Source: Castanea sativa | Taxonomy: Eukaryota > Streptophyta > Magnoliopsida > Fagales > Fagaceae | Assembly: GCF_040712315.1 (NCBI RefSeq) | Contig: NC_134013.1 | Coordinates: forward strand, 90,650,001-90,714,000 | Reading direction: 5' to 3' | DNA length: 64,000 bases | Shown here: one piece after another, positions 10,553-20,462 of the stretch | How positions within the stretch are numbered: position 1 is the first letter of the stretch | Layout: the number at the start of each line of letters is the position of its first letter | Notes under the pieces: model-generated | What the model saw: the letters and a program-made list of their open reading frames with translations, nothing else | Database searches by the model: none | What the model was told of the DNA's origin: nothing | Translations under genes and position numbers: made by a program

Positions 10553-12899
10553 CCACACCCAAAAGGTCACAGCATGTATAAATTCTGTTGATTGGTTTCT
10601 TAGCATTCAGCATTGTAAATGCTTTCATGTTGTAAGAAGGTTAAAATGGAGGAAATCATGATGGAAGGAGGAGTGCGTTATTTGGAGGTGAAGAGCTTAT
10701 TGGATAAGGTCTTCTCTTCTCCATCAAAATGCTAAATTATTATTATTTGATAAGTAGGTAGTTATTTACTAGAACAATTAAGTGTTGTGGTCCTAAAGCA
10801 ATCATTTATTTTTATTAATCTGTTAAAAAAGTTGGTACATGCATAATGTGTACGCAATGTGGCTTATGTTTCTCTATTGATGGTACAATAATATTTTTAT
10901 ACATGTTTTGTATTTCTGTGTCTCTTTCAGGAATCGGGTTCCCCTCTCAAAGTACTTAAATTGGTGCACTGTGACTGTGACTATTATTGTCTGTCTTACC
11001 ATGTTTAGAATAATAGTCAATCCCTTGGAAGTTACATTCATAACTTAGTCCTTGAGTGATCTATGGAATTCTTGCAACCTGGAGTATAAGAGCTGGACCA
11101 CCTCTTTGCTGGGAGAGCTGTTACTTGTTGGGCCAGAGAATGCCTTAAGAACCCAGCAGCCCACTTAAAATGGTTTAGCAAAATGAGGGGTAACATGTCT
11201 TTTTTCTTGGGTTCATTTCATTCCTTTTAACTAAAAAGTGTAAGGCTGCAGTTTCTGATAGACTGGCACTTCGATAGGTTAACTTCTATCAGTGCTGCTA
11301 GAAAGATTCTAAAACTAATTCATCTTTGATGAATTTGAAATAAGTGTCCAGGTATAATGGAATTTTAAAAACATGTTGCTAATCTTAGTCATTGCTAGGA
11401 TTTATTCTAACGTTATATAGATGGCCGTTGCTTCTGAAACTTACATGTAGATATGTATCTAAAACTTTCATGCTATAATTGCTATGTTAATGTGTGTGTG
11501 TGTGTGTATTTCCAGATGAGGACAATTGCTGAATGTTGGCCTTCAAGTTGTCTCTAAGTTTGCCTATCTATTGCTCTTGATGAATACCACATTTTAAAAA
11601 GAAAAAGAAAAAAAACAATGCCAACATAACTGCAGTAGATGGTTGTACAAGTTAAAACTAAGTACTTTCATATCTGATATGGTATGCACCATATATTTTT
11701 GGTAAATTTCAAAAAGATGTGGATGGGATCTAAGCTTATCATTTAAAATTGGTCCGGTCTAGTTTGTTAATAATTGGGAAAAAAATGAATTATTTGTCTA
11801 TCAAATTGCTTTATATGTGACAATGTTTAACCTTTGTGATCATACGAGTACCTGTGTTCTACCCATATTTTTCCTCACATTTTGTACACAAAGATGATTA
11901 TTGCAGTTCCTGTCATTGAGGTATAGTGGTTTGTTATTTCAGAGGTGGATTGTTTCCCTGACAACTTGCTTCTTTTTAATGTTTGCTCCACTAACAGACA
12001 AAACAACTTGATGGGAATCTTCCATCCGAACTTGAGGAGTTCCTGAACAACAATCAAGGGGTTGAAATGGTAGTAAAGTTGGGTAGAGAGATTACTACAT
12101 TATCAAGTGATTCTTTCACAAAAGATCAGGGGCCTTATCCTTCAGCTGAAACCCGAGAAACAACAGTGGTAATTTATTTCACCACAAAATATGCTTGTTT
12201 TTACTTCTTTAACTTAGCAATGCATGCTTTGTTTTCAAGTGGTTCTCTTTTTAGTTCATGTCTTAGTTTTCTTTTAATACTGCAGTCTCATGAAACAGCT
12301 GAGTTGGAAAACCTGGAACCTTTGAAGGGTAATGAGAACAAAGCAGGAAAACGCAATGGCAGGTGAAATATTCTTGATGGAGATGTGATCACAAATTTGA
12401 GATTCTAAGTTTGATGCTTTTCATGTTTCTTTACTCATATCAATCATTTTTGTTAAGCTTAATTTTTTCTTTTTCTTTTTTAACTCAATTCGACACAACT
12501 AAGATAAATCCTAACTATTTCGAGTCTGCTACATGGTTCTTTTTAGGCTACTTCGCCTTATCTAGGCCATGTCCCTATTTACCTTTTCTTTTAACATAAA
12601 TTTTTGTTGCTGCAAATTGGCTGATGTGCAACTGTTAAAATATGGCAGTGCTCAAGTTGGTGTTCAAAGCATGGAAATGTTAATAGTAAGAGTTGCCCTT
12701 GAAGAAAGATTGAAACAAGAGGGTATCCTTAGTTCCAGAGCTTCAAAGTTTGATAAAGCCCTAAACTTTTGAAAATATTTTATTTATGTCTGATAAAGCC
12801 CTAAACTATTGAAAATATATTGTTCAAAGCATGGAAATGTTAAAAGTAAGAGCTGCCTTGAAGAAAGATTGAAACAAGAGGGTATCCTTAATTCACTAG

Positions 12900-13160
12900 C
12901 AATTTTAGTCTTGTGATTGCATTTAGTCCCTGGCCAAACTAAAAATGATTCACCATCAATTCATAGGAACTAAAAGCGGTTACTTTATGTTTTTTGGGGA
13001 CTAAAAGTGACCATTCTATGTTTTCAAGGACTAAAATTGATCACTTTAGCTTTTTAGGGATTAAAAGCCATTACTTTTAGTTTGTTGTCGACTAAAGCGA
13101 TCACTTTCAGTTTGTTGGGGACTAATGTGATCACGTTAAAGTTCAAGGGTTAATTTTTAG
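12900..13160. repeat. Degenerate tandem repeat, copy 2
   Basis: Unit B counterpart of 6606-6860, with the same GGGACTAAAA / GATCACTTT motif units and small differences. Confidence 0.75.
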
Positions 13161-14721
13161 AGTCAAACAATATATTTTGGCCTATATTTTTTCAATGTGA
13201 CTCAGGGCATGTACACCAAGCTTGATTTTTTTTTTTTTTTAAGCTCTCTGATTTATTGTTTTTCTGTTGCTTATTGTTTCAATGTTATGGAGTTAGTGAC
13301 AAACTTATTTTGTATTCTTGCTATTGTTTTACTTTTTGGGAAACATTGATGGTTTTCTAATGTTTATTTGTGTTTGCAGTTCACAAGCAGAGTGGTATTA
13401 TTCTGCTAGATGCGAATGGTAATATTGTGGAGTCGGATGATGAGATACCTGTCTTTGTTCTCAAGGTTTTTTTTCTCCCCCTTTTATATCAAGTTGTAAT
13501 AGTTGCTTTGAAATTTTAAATAGATTCTTCTGGTTGAGAGTAATTTAGGATTTACTTTAATTTTTTTTTTCAATTAAATGTTGTTACTTATATTTTTTTT
13601 AAAACTTTAGTTGAATAAAAATCCTTGTCATGTGTGCATTAGGGTTAAGTTTACATTTTGTTTAGTTTTGTGAAAGCATATAACTGTTTTAAACATTAAA
13701 AGGATCCTGGAAAGGAATGATAAAAAGAATTGTAAACTTTAAGAGAGCATTCTATAGGTGAAAACTATGCAAATCTCTTCTATATTGTTTTTACCTATCA
13801 AAAAAAAAAAACCATATAGATCTCTTCTGCATAACTGAAACAAACATAAGGCAGAATTCTTATTTTGTAAGTTTGTTCTCTTCTGTATTAGCATGTAGCA
13901 AGCAGTGGCATTTTTGTTTGCATCTTTATTCTTTCCCACTTGGTAGTCCTAATGTTGTTTACAGGGTATTAATGATGACGAGGATGAAGATGATGAATTG
14001 CAAAAAGTAAGAAAATTGGCTTGCAATTTCGTGCATTGCATTTAATCAGTTTAGTTCTTTGAAAGTAAATCTCATGCCTGTTTGTTTTGATTTTTGTTTT
14101 CTTTTTTTGACCAAAAACAACTGCATAGCTACATCTACATAAAGAGAGATGCTCTCATTGAATAAATGTGAAGTTGAATTATAGGAAATTCTTGCTTAAC
14201 ACCCCTCCTCCAAAATAAAAGAAAAAAAGAATTACACCTACATTTGTAATACGTAAATTTTTTTTTTCCAACCATTTGGTCCTAAATTTTAGTTTTTCCG
14301 AAAGAAAACTACCAGCCTCATCCCTACAACAAATAAACGTGCAATCCCATCAAATCGGAGATTTTTTTTACAAGACTTGCCTGTTTTTTCTTCGCTCTCT
14401 CTTCAAAAAAAAAAAAAAAAAATACTCATCATCCACCAAACTGTAAAAACCACTCCACTCCTACAAAATACTGAAATAGAAACCTCCCAAAACACAGTAA
14501 CCTACCCCCCTTTTTTCCCTCACCTTAGAAAAAAAAAGCCTTTCTTAGATTTTAACGTTGAATTAGAGTTTGGGAAAAAAAAAAAAAATCTTTTAAGTAA
14601 ATTTACGTGGCTATTGTATAGCTAATATGCAAATTTATATAATTATACATGGGCTGATGTGAGTTATTTTTAGGTAAAATTGTGCAAATTATAAGCATTT
14701 TTCTATTATATAAAGACTGAT

Positions 14722-15903
14722 GTGACTACTTGGGGAAAGTTATCTTTTGAGCTGCCTTTAGATGTTAAAGACATGATCAGAGCAGTCCCCTTACAAATCT
14801 ATGGGGAGAAACAAGACAATCTGGTCTGGAAAGGGTCTCAAGATGGGGATTTTCACTTGGCATCTGCTTATAAGTTGGCTAGACTTGAGACAACTGATGT
14901 CCAAACCTTCCACGGCAACTGGATTTGGAAACTAGATACGCTGCCAAAGATAAAACACTTCCTTTGGTTATGTTGCCACAACAGCGTCCCAGTCAAGAAA
15001 GTCCTTGAATCGAGGGGTATTATTCATGATGCTTGCTGCCCCTTGTGCAGAAATCATGAGGAAACTATTTTACACACTCTAAGGGACTGCCCAGTTGCAA
15101 TGAATTTTTGGCAAAAGTTTGGAACCCCCCAAAGCATGTCCAGCTTCATGCACTTGAGCTTGGCAGATTGGCTGAGCACAAACTGCCTAGACAGCAAACT
15201 GAACCAAATAAATGGTATTCCCTGGTCTATAAAAATTGTCTTTCCCTTGGCTGTGTGGAACCTGTGGAAGCATAGGAACAACATGGTCTTCCAAAACTCA
15301 CCTATCAATATTAACCTCCACTCCCTATGTATGAAAGCTGCCACTGAATACTTTTATTGTGTGGGAAAAGGACAGGCCTTCAAAAGACACTTTGTCATAC
15401 CGGTTTACTGGTGCAAGCCACAAGAGGGTTGGTTTACACTCAACTCTGATGGAGCTTCCCTAGGTAACCCAAGAAAGGCAGGGGGGGAAGGGCTCATACA
15501 TGACTTTCACGGCAAATGGATTAAGGGATTTATGAGATATATTGGTATTAGTACAAGCATCATTGCTGAATTTTGGGCTCTTAGGGATGGTCTCACGCTT
15601 GCCTCACAGCTTGGAATCACACATTTGGCAGTGGAATTGGATGCCAAGGTGATTGGGGACCTTGTTCTCTCAAGGAAAACCTCTAACAACTCATATACAT
15701 CCCTTCTTAATGACTGCAGGTACTTTCTCGGGCAGTTTCAGCAGACCACGGTCAAGCATGTGTTCAGGGAGGCCAACAGAGGAGCGGACAGCCTTGCTAA
15801 AGGCGCTTGTTCCTTAACTTCTGATTTTGTTGTTCTAGATGTTCCCCCTACCCCTAATCTTAATGTAATTGTGAACTCTGATGCTAATGGCTTGTACTCT
15901 TAA
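14722..15903 (+). CDS. L1 LINE ORF2 remnant with intact RNase H (393 aa)
   Basis: An uninterrupted frame holding the zinc-binding region of plant L1 reverse transcriptase (about residues 30-130; CCPLCRNHEE, H..L.DCP) and an RNase H domain (about 235-375). All four acidic residues of the RNase H DEDD set are present in LNSDGA, IAEFWAL, VELDAK and NRGADSLA. The start Met is probably not the true start: an L1 ORF2 would extend upstream through endonuclease and reverse transcriptase, which are absent. The C-terminus ends early (GLYS-stop) compared with the unit A copy because a T-to-A change makes TAA. Most likely a transposon relic, though it is longer and cleaner than its neighbours. Confidence 0.8.
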   Translation: MTTWGKLSFELPLDVKDMIRAVPLQIYGEKQDNLVWKGSQDGDFHLASAYKLARLETTDVQTFHGNWIWKLDTLPKIKHFLWLCCHNSVPVKKVLESRGIIHDACCPLCRNHEETILHTLRDCPVAMNFWQKFGTPQSMSSFMHLSLADWLSTNCLDSKLNQINGIPWSIKIVFPLAVWNLWKHRNNMVFQNSPININLHSLCMKAATEYFYCVGKGQAFKRHFVIPVYWCKPQEGWFTLNSDGASLGNPRKAGGEGLIHDFHGKWIKGFMRYIGISTSIIAEFWALRDGLTLASQLGITHLAVELDAKVIGDLVLSRKTSNNSYTSLLNDCRYFLGQFQQTTVKHVFREANRGADSLAKGACSLTSDFVVLDVPPTPNLNVIVNSDANGLYS

Positions 15904-16015
15904 AGGCTTATAGCCAACTTCTGATTTTGTTGTTCTAGATGTTCCCCCTACCCCTAATCTTAATGTAATTGTGAACTCTGATGCTAATGGCTTGTACTCT
16001 TTAAGGCTTATAGCC
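15816..16015 (+). repeat. 100-bp direct tandem duplication
   Basis: 15816-15915 is repeated immediately at 15916-16015 (both start AACTTCTGATTTTGTTGTTC) with one or two differences. Units A and, presumably, the copy left of the window carry a single copy. It duplicates the end of the RNase H frame. Confidence 0.9.
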
Positions 16016-16157
16016 AATACTTCGCCCTTTGTGGCTAGTTAATCTAATTATTCTCCCCTGTTGACCAAAAAAAATAAAAAAAATCTCTCCTTTGCGAGGA
16101 ACAACACAAGAAAAAATTGATGTGAGTACTCTTAGTAAATAATCTCTCTTTTGCAAG

Positions 16158-16268
16158 GAACAACACAAGAAAAAATTGAATAGGCAGATCAGGCAGGTGC
16201 AGGAGATCAAGAAACCTGTTGGTCCTTATGTTGGAGAAGCATTTGGAATTAATCTAGCAACCAGTTAG
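16158..16268 (+). pseudogene. Last exon of gene X at the start of unit C
   Basis: This 111-nt exon ends gene X copy 2. In units B and C the exon start is duplicated 59 bp upstream (GAACAACACAAGAAAAAATT at 9702 and 9761; 16099 and 16158), giving two candidate AG acceptors. The sequence at 1-181 has only one. Confidence 0.5.
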
Positions 16269-17011
16269 ATTCAAGAACTAGTTACTGTTTCTTTGTTTCA
16301 GTTTTTCGACTTTGTCAATTGCATGGTGCTTGTTGGATCATGTATCATATTTGTTTATCCGATCCAAAATTTTGATATGACATATATATAAAACTAATAT
16401 AATAATTCCCAACAAGGCTTCAAATAATTTGCATAATTATTTAAGTGTTGTCAATGACTCAAATTGCACTTGAAATTGTAAATGCGATGAATTATCGGCA
16501 TTTCTTACGAAATCTTCCAAACAACAAAAGCATTTCTTTACCTAATCTTTCACACAACAGACAATCTTAATTCTCTCGCCACCGAAATCAGAACTGCTGA
16601 AAATTAGATTACAATTATAAGCATGCACCACCTTGTATACAAGATAAAATAAACCTCATCATATATTTTTCTCAAAATATTTTATTTCTTCTTTTGCTAA
16701 ATAATAAAAGTTGTGCTTAAATTCAACAAATTAACTATAATTTAATTAGTACTCAATAAATCTATTGCCCTAGAATTTAATAATCCTGCACCACCCCCAA
16801 TTTGATCAGATTCTTAGTACGGAGTTGATAAAGGAGCTTGGTAGAGGAGAGAGCAATAGAGAGCACAACACAACTTTGAAATTCGTTAATTATTGACATT
16901 CAAATCCAACAGCAAATTGAAAAAAGAAAAAAGCAAACATAGCTTCCGGAAATTAGGCTGAAATCTTCGTTACAACAAAGAGTCTTCAGCCTCATCGGAA
17001 TTATTTTCTTT

Positions 17012-17383
17012 CTACATTAACGAAAGGAGGGGAATTGAAACTATTGCTAGTGATGACAACATGAAACCCACAGCAGTAATCCTGCAAAATCTTTCAACTC
17101 TTGGCTTGTCTTGTATTATCAAGGCAATAAAGGCACCCAAAAAAGCGAACAGGGTGGAGACTAGAAACTTACGGTAGTATGTAGGCCGGTCTCTGAAGAA
17201 GACTGGAACTCGATTTCCGTCGACGTTTACTTGCGGAAGAACAATTGAAATTGTAGCTGTAGTGCAGGAGCCGTAAAGGATTAATATCATGAGCCATAAG
17301 GTAATGGATTTTGGAGGCCCAACTTTGTTCGAACAGGTAAGAAGGCTTTCTTGAAGCGATGGATTAGGAAAAATTGACCTCAT
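17012..17383 (-). CDS. Small three-segment membrane protein, copy C
   Basis: A 123-residue frame, the paralogue of 903-1274. It keeps the length, start and all three hydrophobic segments (about 27-49, 72-91, 101-122). Visible changes relative to copy A are few (AE to PN near residue 6, A to V at 21, S-S-S to G-S-C near 38-40, M to L at 82). The hydrophilic loop GNRVPVFFRDRP and the turn QDKPRVERFCR are unchanged. It is divergent from the ERF-hairpin gene at 19243. Both proteins end in two hydrophobic segments separated by a short turn containing a Pro-Arg pair, which may reflect common descent. Function unknown. Confidence 0.6.
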   Translation of the reverse strand: MRSIFPNPSLQESLLTCSNKVGPPKSITLWLMILILYGSCTTATISIVLPQVNVDGNRVPVFFRDRPTYYRKFLVSTLFAFLGAFIALIIQDKPRVERFCRITAVGFMLSSLAIVSIPLLSLM

Positions 17384-17754
17384 CGCTTTTCTTTTGCTCG
17401 GAGGGGTTAGGAACAGAACTGCGGTTCGTTTGTGACAATGGCTATATTTTTAATAAGATGATAATTCCTTGAAATTTCGTCCCTATGAAGATGTTGAAAG
17501 TAAGGTTAAATCCGTCCATTTAGGTATGGCCCACCCACCACCAACCCATCAAATCAAACAATGTGATGACAGTGTAAACGCGACAAATCATTGGTCCATT
17601 GCGAAGAAAAGAAAAGAAAATATTAATATATAAAAAAGATTAAAAGTTAACCTACGAAATTGACCTGTAACATTTTTATTAAAATTTGATTTAAGTTTTC
17701 TGACTTTCACGTTTGTTCAATTCGTTGCTATGAAGATGTTGAAAGTAAAGTTAA

Positions 17755-18018
17755 GGATTCGTTTGAATGTAACTGAAATTGAAAATTGAAAACTGAAAAA
17801 TATTATAGTAAAATAATTTTTTAATGTGTAAATAGTACCGTAGAACCTATTTTTAATGAAAAAATTGATAAAAAGTGAAATTTATGGGTCTATAAACAAT
17901 GCACGATGTGCACTGTTCACACGAAAAGTCAAACTTTTCGGCTCAAAAAAAAAAAAAAAAAAAAGGAAACGCAAAACGTGCGTTTGGGATGCGCAAAACG
18001 CGCTTCCCAAACGCACAC
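17755..18018. mobile_element. Tourist-like MITE
   Basis: Ends read GGATTCGTTTGAA and, reversed, GTGTGCGTTTGGG. Flanks carry TAA on both sides (17752-17754, 18019-18021), the usual 3-bp target of PIF/Harbinger-type MITEs. The uninterrupted sequence of unit A (GTAAGGTTAAATCCGTCCATT) marks the insertion. A relative lies at 61894-62156 in the other orientation. Confidence 0.75.
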
Positions 18019-18180
18019 TAAAGCTAAACAACGTGATCTGTCCATTAAGGTATGGCCCATCCACCACCAACCCATCAAATCAAACAATGTGTTGACAGTG
18101 TAAGTGCGACAAATCATCGGTCCATTACTTCCCAACAAAGAAAAGAAAAGAAAAGATTAATATAAAAAAAATAATTAAAA

Positions 18181-18341
18181 GTGTGGGTTTCAGTTAGCTC
18201 AACTGGTAAAATCTCGGATAGTTGTATAAGAGATCTGAGGTTCAATCCCTACCTACACCAAAAACTGATTGGTGTTTTGGTCTGATGATAAAGACCTATC
18301 ATCAGGAGCGGACTCTATAAGTTGAAACTTTCAAAAAAAAA
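18181..18341 (+). mobile_element. tRNA-derived SINE
   Basis: Contains a pol III A box (TAGCTCAACTGG, 18195-18206) and B box (GGTTCAATCCC, 18239-18249), a tRNA-unrelated body (TCATCAGGAGCGGACTC) and an A-rich end. Flanks share AATTAAAA (18173-18180 and 18342-18349). Unit A lacks it at the same place, giving an empty site for comparison. Confidence 0.85.
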
Positions 18342-19242
18342 AATTAAAAATTAACATACGAAACTGACCCGTAACATTTTTATTAAAATTTGATTTAAGT
18401 TCTCTAACTTTCACGTTTATTCAATTAAAACTTTTTCATCAATTTTTTTTATATGTTGCTATTAATTTTTAAATTTTACAAAAAAAATTTCAAAATTTCA
18501 ATCAATTTTTTTATATGTTGCGGTTAATTTTTAAATTTTACAAAAAAAATTTCAAATTAAAATTTTCAATTAAAAATTTAATGTTATAATTTTTAATGTA
18601 AAATAATTTTGGAGAATCTTTTACATATATATATATATATTAATATAACATATAGTTTCTCAAAAAAAATATAACATATATAATTGTTATAGAACTTTAT
18701 TATAAATATGTTCATTATAAAAAGTAATAATGATAAATTGTACACTTATATTCATTATAATTATTCAATCAAAATAATAAAAAATTAAAAAATAAATAAA
18801 TTTTAAAAAAAATATTATAGAATAAAATTAAAATAAAAAATATCTTTTTTTCCCTCAATTTTAAAACAAAATACATATTCAAAGTATTAATTTTATGAGC
18901 CAAAAGATAATAAATTTTATACTACCTTAAAAAACTTTACCAATTGGACAAATTGACACTCAGTCAATTATTTAGTAATAAAGAAAAGCAAGAGACAAAA
19001 AGAGTCATCTTTTTTCTGTTCTCTCAGACTCTCAGCAGCAGCTGGATCAGAGATTGAGGGTTTTCTGAAATTTCACAGTGAGAGAGAAAGAGAAAGAAAA
19101 AGAAAGAGAGAGAGATTTGAAAAAAAAAGTCATCTTTTTATGGGCCCACCCCACCCCTGATAGTGAATTACTCTGGTTTTTGTTAGTTTTTTTCTATATC
19201 GTTTTCGTTCTGTGAGGAAAAACAACCGAAGTACTACGAGTC

Positions 19243-20328
19243 ATGGCGGATTTGGAGCTCGCGGAAATTTCCGAAACAGCACCTAGTGCTCTTAGTGCTC
19301 TCGATTTGATTAGGCAACATCTCTTAAGTGATTTCGAACCGCCGACGACGATGATGTTTTCTCAGAGTCCGAGCTTTGCCGAAAACGTTTTTCTAGTGGA
19401 GAGCTGGGATTATTCGGTTCCGTCGAGTAACGTGGTCAACCCAGTTAAAGTAGAGCCGCTAGAAGCAGCGAGCAAGGAGGGAGTGTTGGCGGCGGCGGCG
19501 CGTGAGGCTTCCGCGCCGTATTTAAGGGGGGTGAGGAGGAGGCCTTGGGGGAAGTACGCGGCGGAGATAAGGGACCCGAAGAAGAACGGAGCGAGAGTTC
19601 GGCTTGGGACATACAAGACGCCTAAGGATGCAGCTTTGGCCTATGATGAAGCTGCTTTCAAAATGCGTGGCTCTAAGGCTATGCTTAATTTTCCACACTT
19701 GTTGTGGTCGAGGCATTCCTGTGCGGAACCATTCCTTCCTGATGCCCATACTCAGAGAGTTCGGCTTCGGACATACAAAGCCCTTTGTGCCATACGCATA
19801 CTATCAAATCAAGGGGAGAGCTCGGGTTCGGGTTCGGGTTCGGGTTCGGGAGGTGGAGCCGGGGAAGGAAGAAACGGTGGAAATCAGGGTGTAGGAGGAG
19901 GTGGGCAAAGAGAGGGTATTGGAAATGAACGGAGAGGCAACAGTGGACGTAATCATGGAGGGGCTAACGGTGGCGGAGATGACGACGGTGATGACCGCGG
20001 AGGCTGGGTTGGTTACATAGGAGGTGAAAGGGGACCAATGGGCCCTGGACCGCGCAGAAGGGAAGAGATACAACTTGTTCTCAATGCCCAAATGATTGGT
20101 ACTCTCGAGTCCTTCGAAATCCACGACCTACCTGCTAGAGCCAGGATCTTCCGAGTTGCTTCGTTGGCTTTTAACTCAGTGGCTCTTGTTGTTTTGTCGG
20201 CTTCTATCGGCCAACGCCGTACGAGCCCAAGACTTGCCAGCATTCTGAGCTGGATAGGATCTTTTGCAACTCTTCTGGGCTTCATCTCGTTTATAGCTAT
20301 GGCTTTTTCGGCTTCATTCATTCCATGA
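19243..20328 (+). CDS. AP2/ERF domain fused to glycine-rich linker and membrane hairpin
   Basis: A 361-residue single-exon frame. Residues 1-35 resemble group IX ERF N-termini ([13 protein letters not shown]). Residues 93-152 form an AP2/ERF domain ([18 protein letters not shown], then [32 protein letters not shown]). It keeps the strand motifs that contact GCC boxes, but the usual Trp of RVWLGTYE is Arg120. A copied fragment follows (RVRLRTYK at about 172-179; bases 19593-19616 recur at 19755-19778). Residues 194-270 are Gly-Ser and Gly-Asp-Asn rich. Hydrophobic segments lie at about 303-323 and 331-357. If made, it could be a tail-anchored transcription factor, or a chimera of two genes. 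The paralogue at 2406 has no AP2 domain. Membrane tethering is an inference from hydrophobicity only. Confidence 0.7.
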   Translation: MADLELAEISETAPSALSALDLIRQHLLSDFEPPTTMMFSQSPSFAENVFLVESWDYSVPSSNVVNPVKVEPLEAASKEGVLAAAAREASAPYLRGVRRRPWGKYAAEIRDPKKNGARVRLGTYKTPKDAALAYDEAAFKMRGSKAMLNFPHLLWSRHSCAEPFLPDAHTQRVRLRTYKALCAIRILSNQGESSGSGSGSGSGGGAGEGRNGGNQGVGGGGQREGIGNERRGNSGRNHGGANGGGDDDGDDRGGWVGYIGGERGPMGPGPRRREEIQLVLNAQMIGTLESFEIHDLPARARIFRVASLAFNSVALVVLSASIGQRRTSPRLASILSWIGSFATLLGFISFIAMAFSASFIP

Positions 20329-20462
20329 ACAACCCTCGATCTCCGTGAAATATGGCTTTCCTCTATTGCTATTATTATTTTCTTGTATCTTTACAATTCG
20401 TTGAATAAATAGTGCTGTATTTTCGCTGTTCTGAATCATTGCAATATATTTGAATGACTGTC

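Larger units (their letters stand above)
10646..16268 (+). pseudogene. Gene X, copy 2 (best preserved)
   Basis: Exons inferred from splice sites and phase: 11998-12168, 12286-12362, 12649-12722, 13380-13465, 13965-14006 and a terminal exon at 16158-16268. From 12286 on all junctions keep one frame (EPLKGNENKAGKRNGS, QVGVQSMEMLIVRVALEE, HKQSGIILLDANGNIV, DDEIPVFVLK, DDEDEDDELQK, then the basic terminal exon). The first listed exon has a one-base deletion (GGGAATC versus GGGGAATC in copy 1) that breaks the frame, and 11951 has another one-base loss. A possible start is ATG at 10646. The L1 fragment 14722-15903 lies in the last intron. Product not recognised. Damage sites differ from copy 1, so each copy decayed independently. 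Confidence 0.5.
17384..19242. promoter_or_regulatory. Shared divergent promoter region, unit C
   Basis: Corresponds to 1275-2405 but enlarged. A roughly 260-bp segment is duplicated in tandem (first copy about 17475-17720, second from about 17720 to 18425), and the second copy carries a MITE (17755-18018) and a SINE (18181-18341). The remainder is AT-rich, with a GA-rich leader before 19243. Confidence 0.55.
1..20462. repeat. Tandem segmental duplication (three units)
   Basis: The same sequence begins at 1, 9633 and 16030 (GTGGCTAGTTAATCTAATTA). Unit A is 1-9632, unit B 9633-16029 and unit C 16030 to about 20462, where homology to unit A (at about 3399) ends. By eye the copies differ by scattered substitutions and small indels. 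Relative to A, unit B lacks A 759-4132 (about 3.37 kb): its position 10470 joins directly to the equivalent of A 4133. The first base of the window lies inside the last codons of an RNase H reading frame that is complete at 9633-9644, so another unit almost certainly lies to the left. Confidence 0.93.

Noticed and set aside
18181..18260. Possible tRNA gene (A and B boxes)
   Set aside because: The sequence continues into a tRNA-unrelated body and A-tail with flanking direct repeats, and no cloverleaf acceptor stem closes; it is a SINE.
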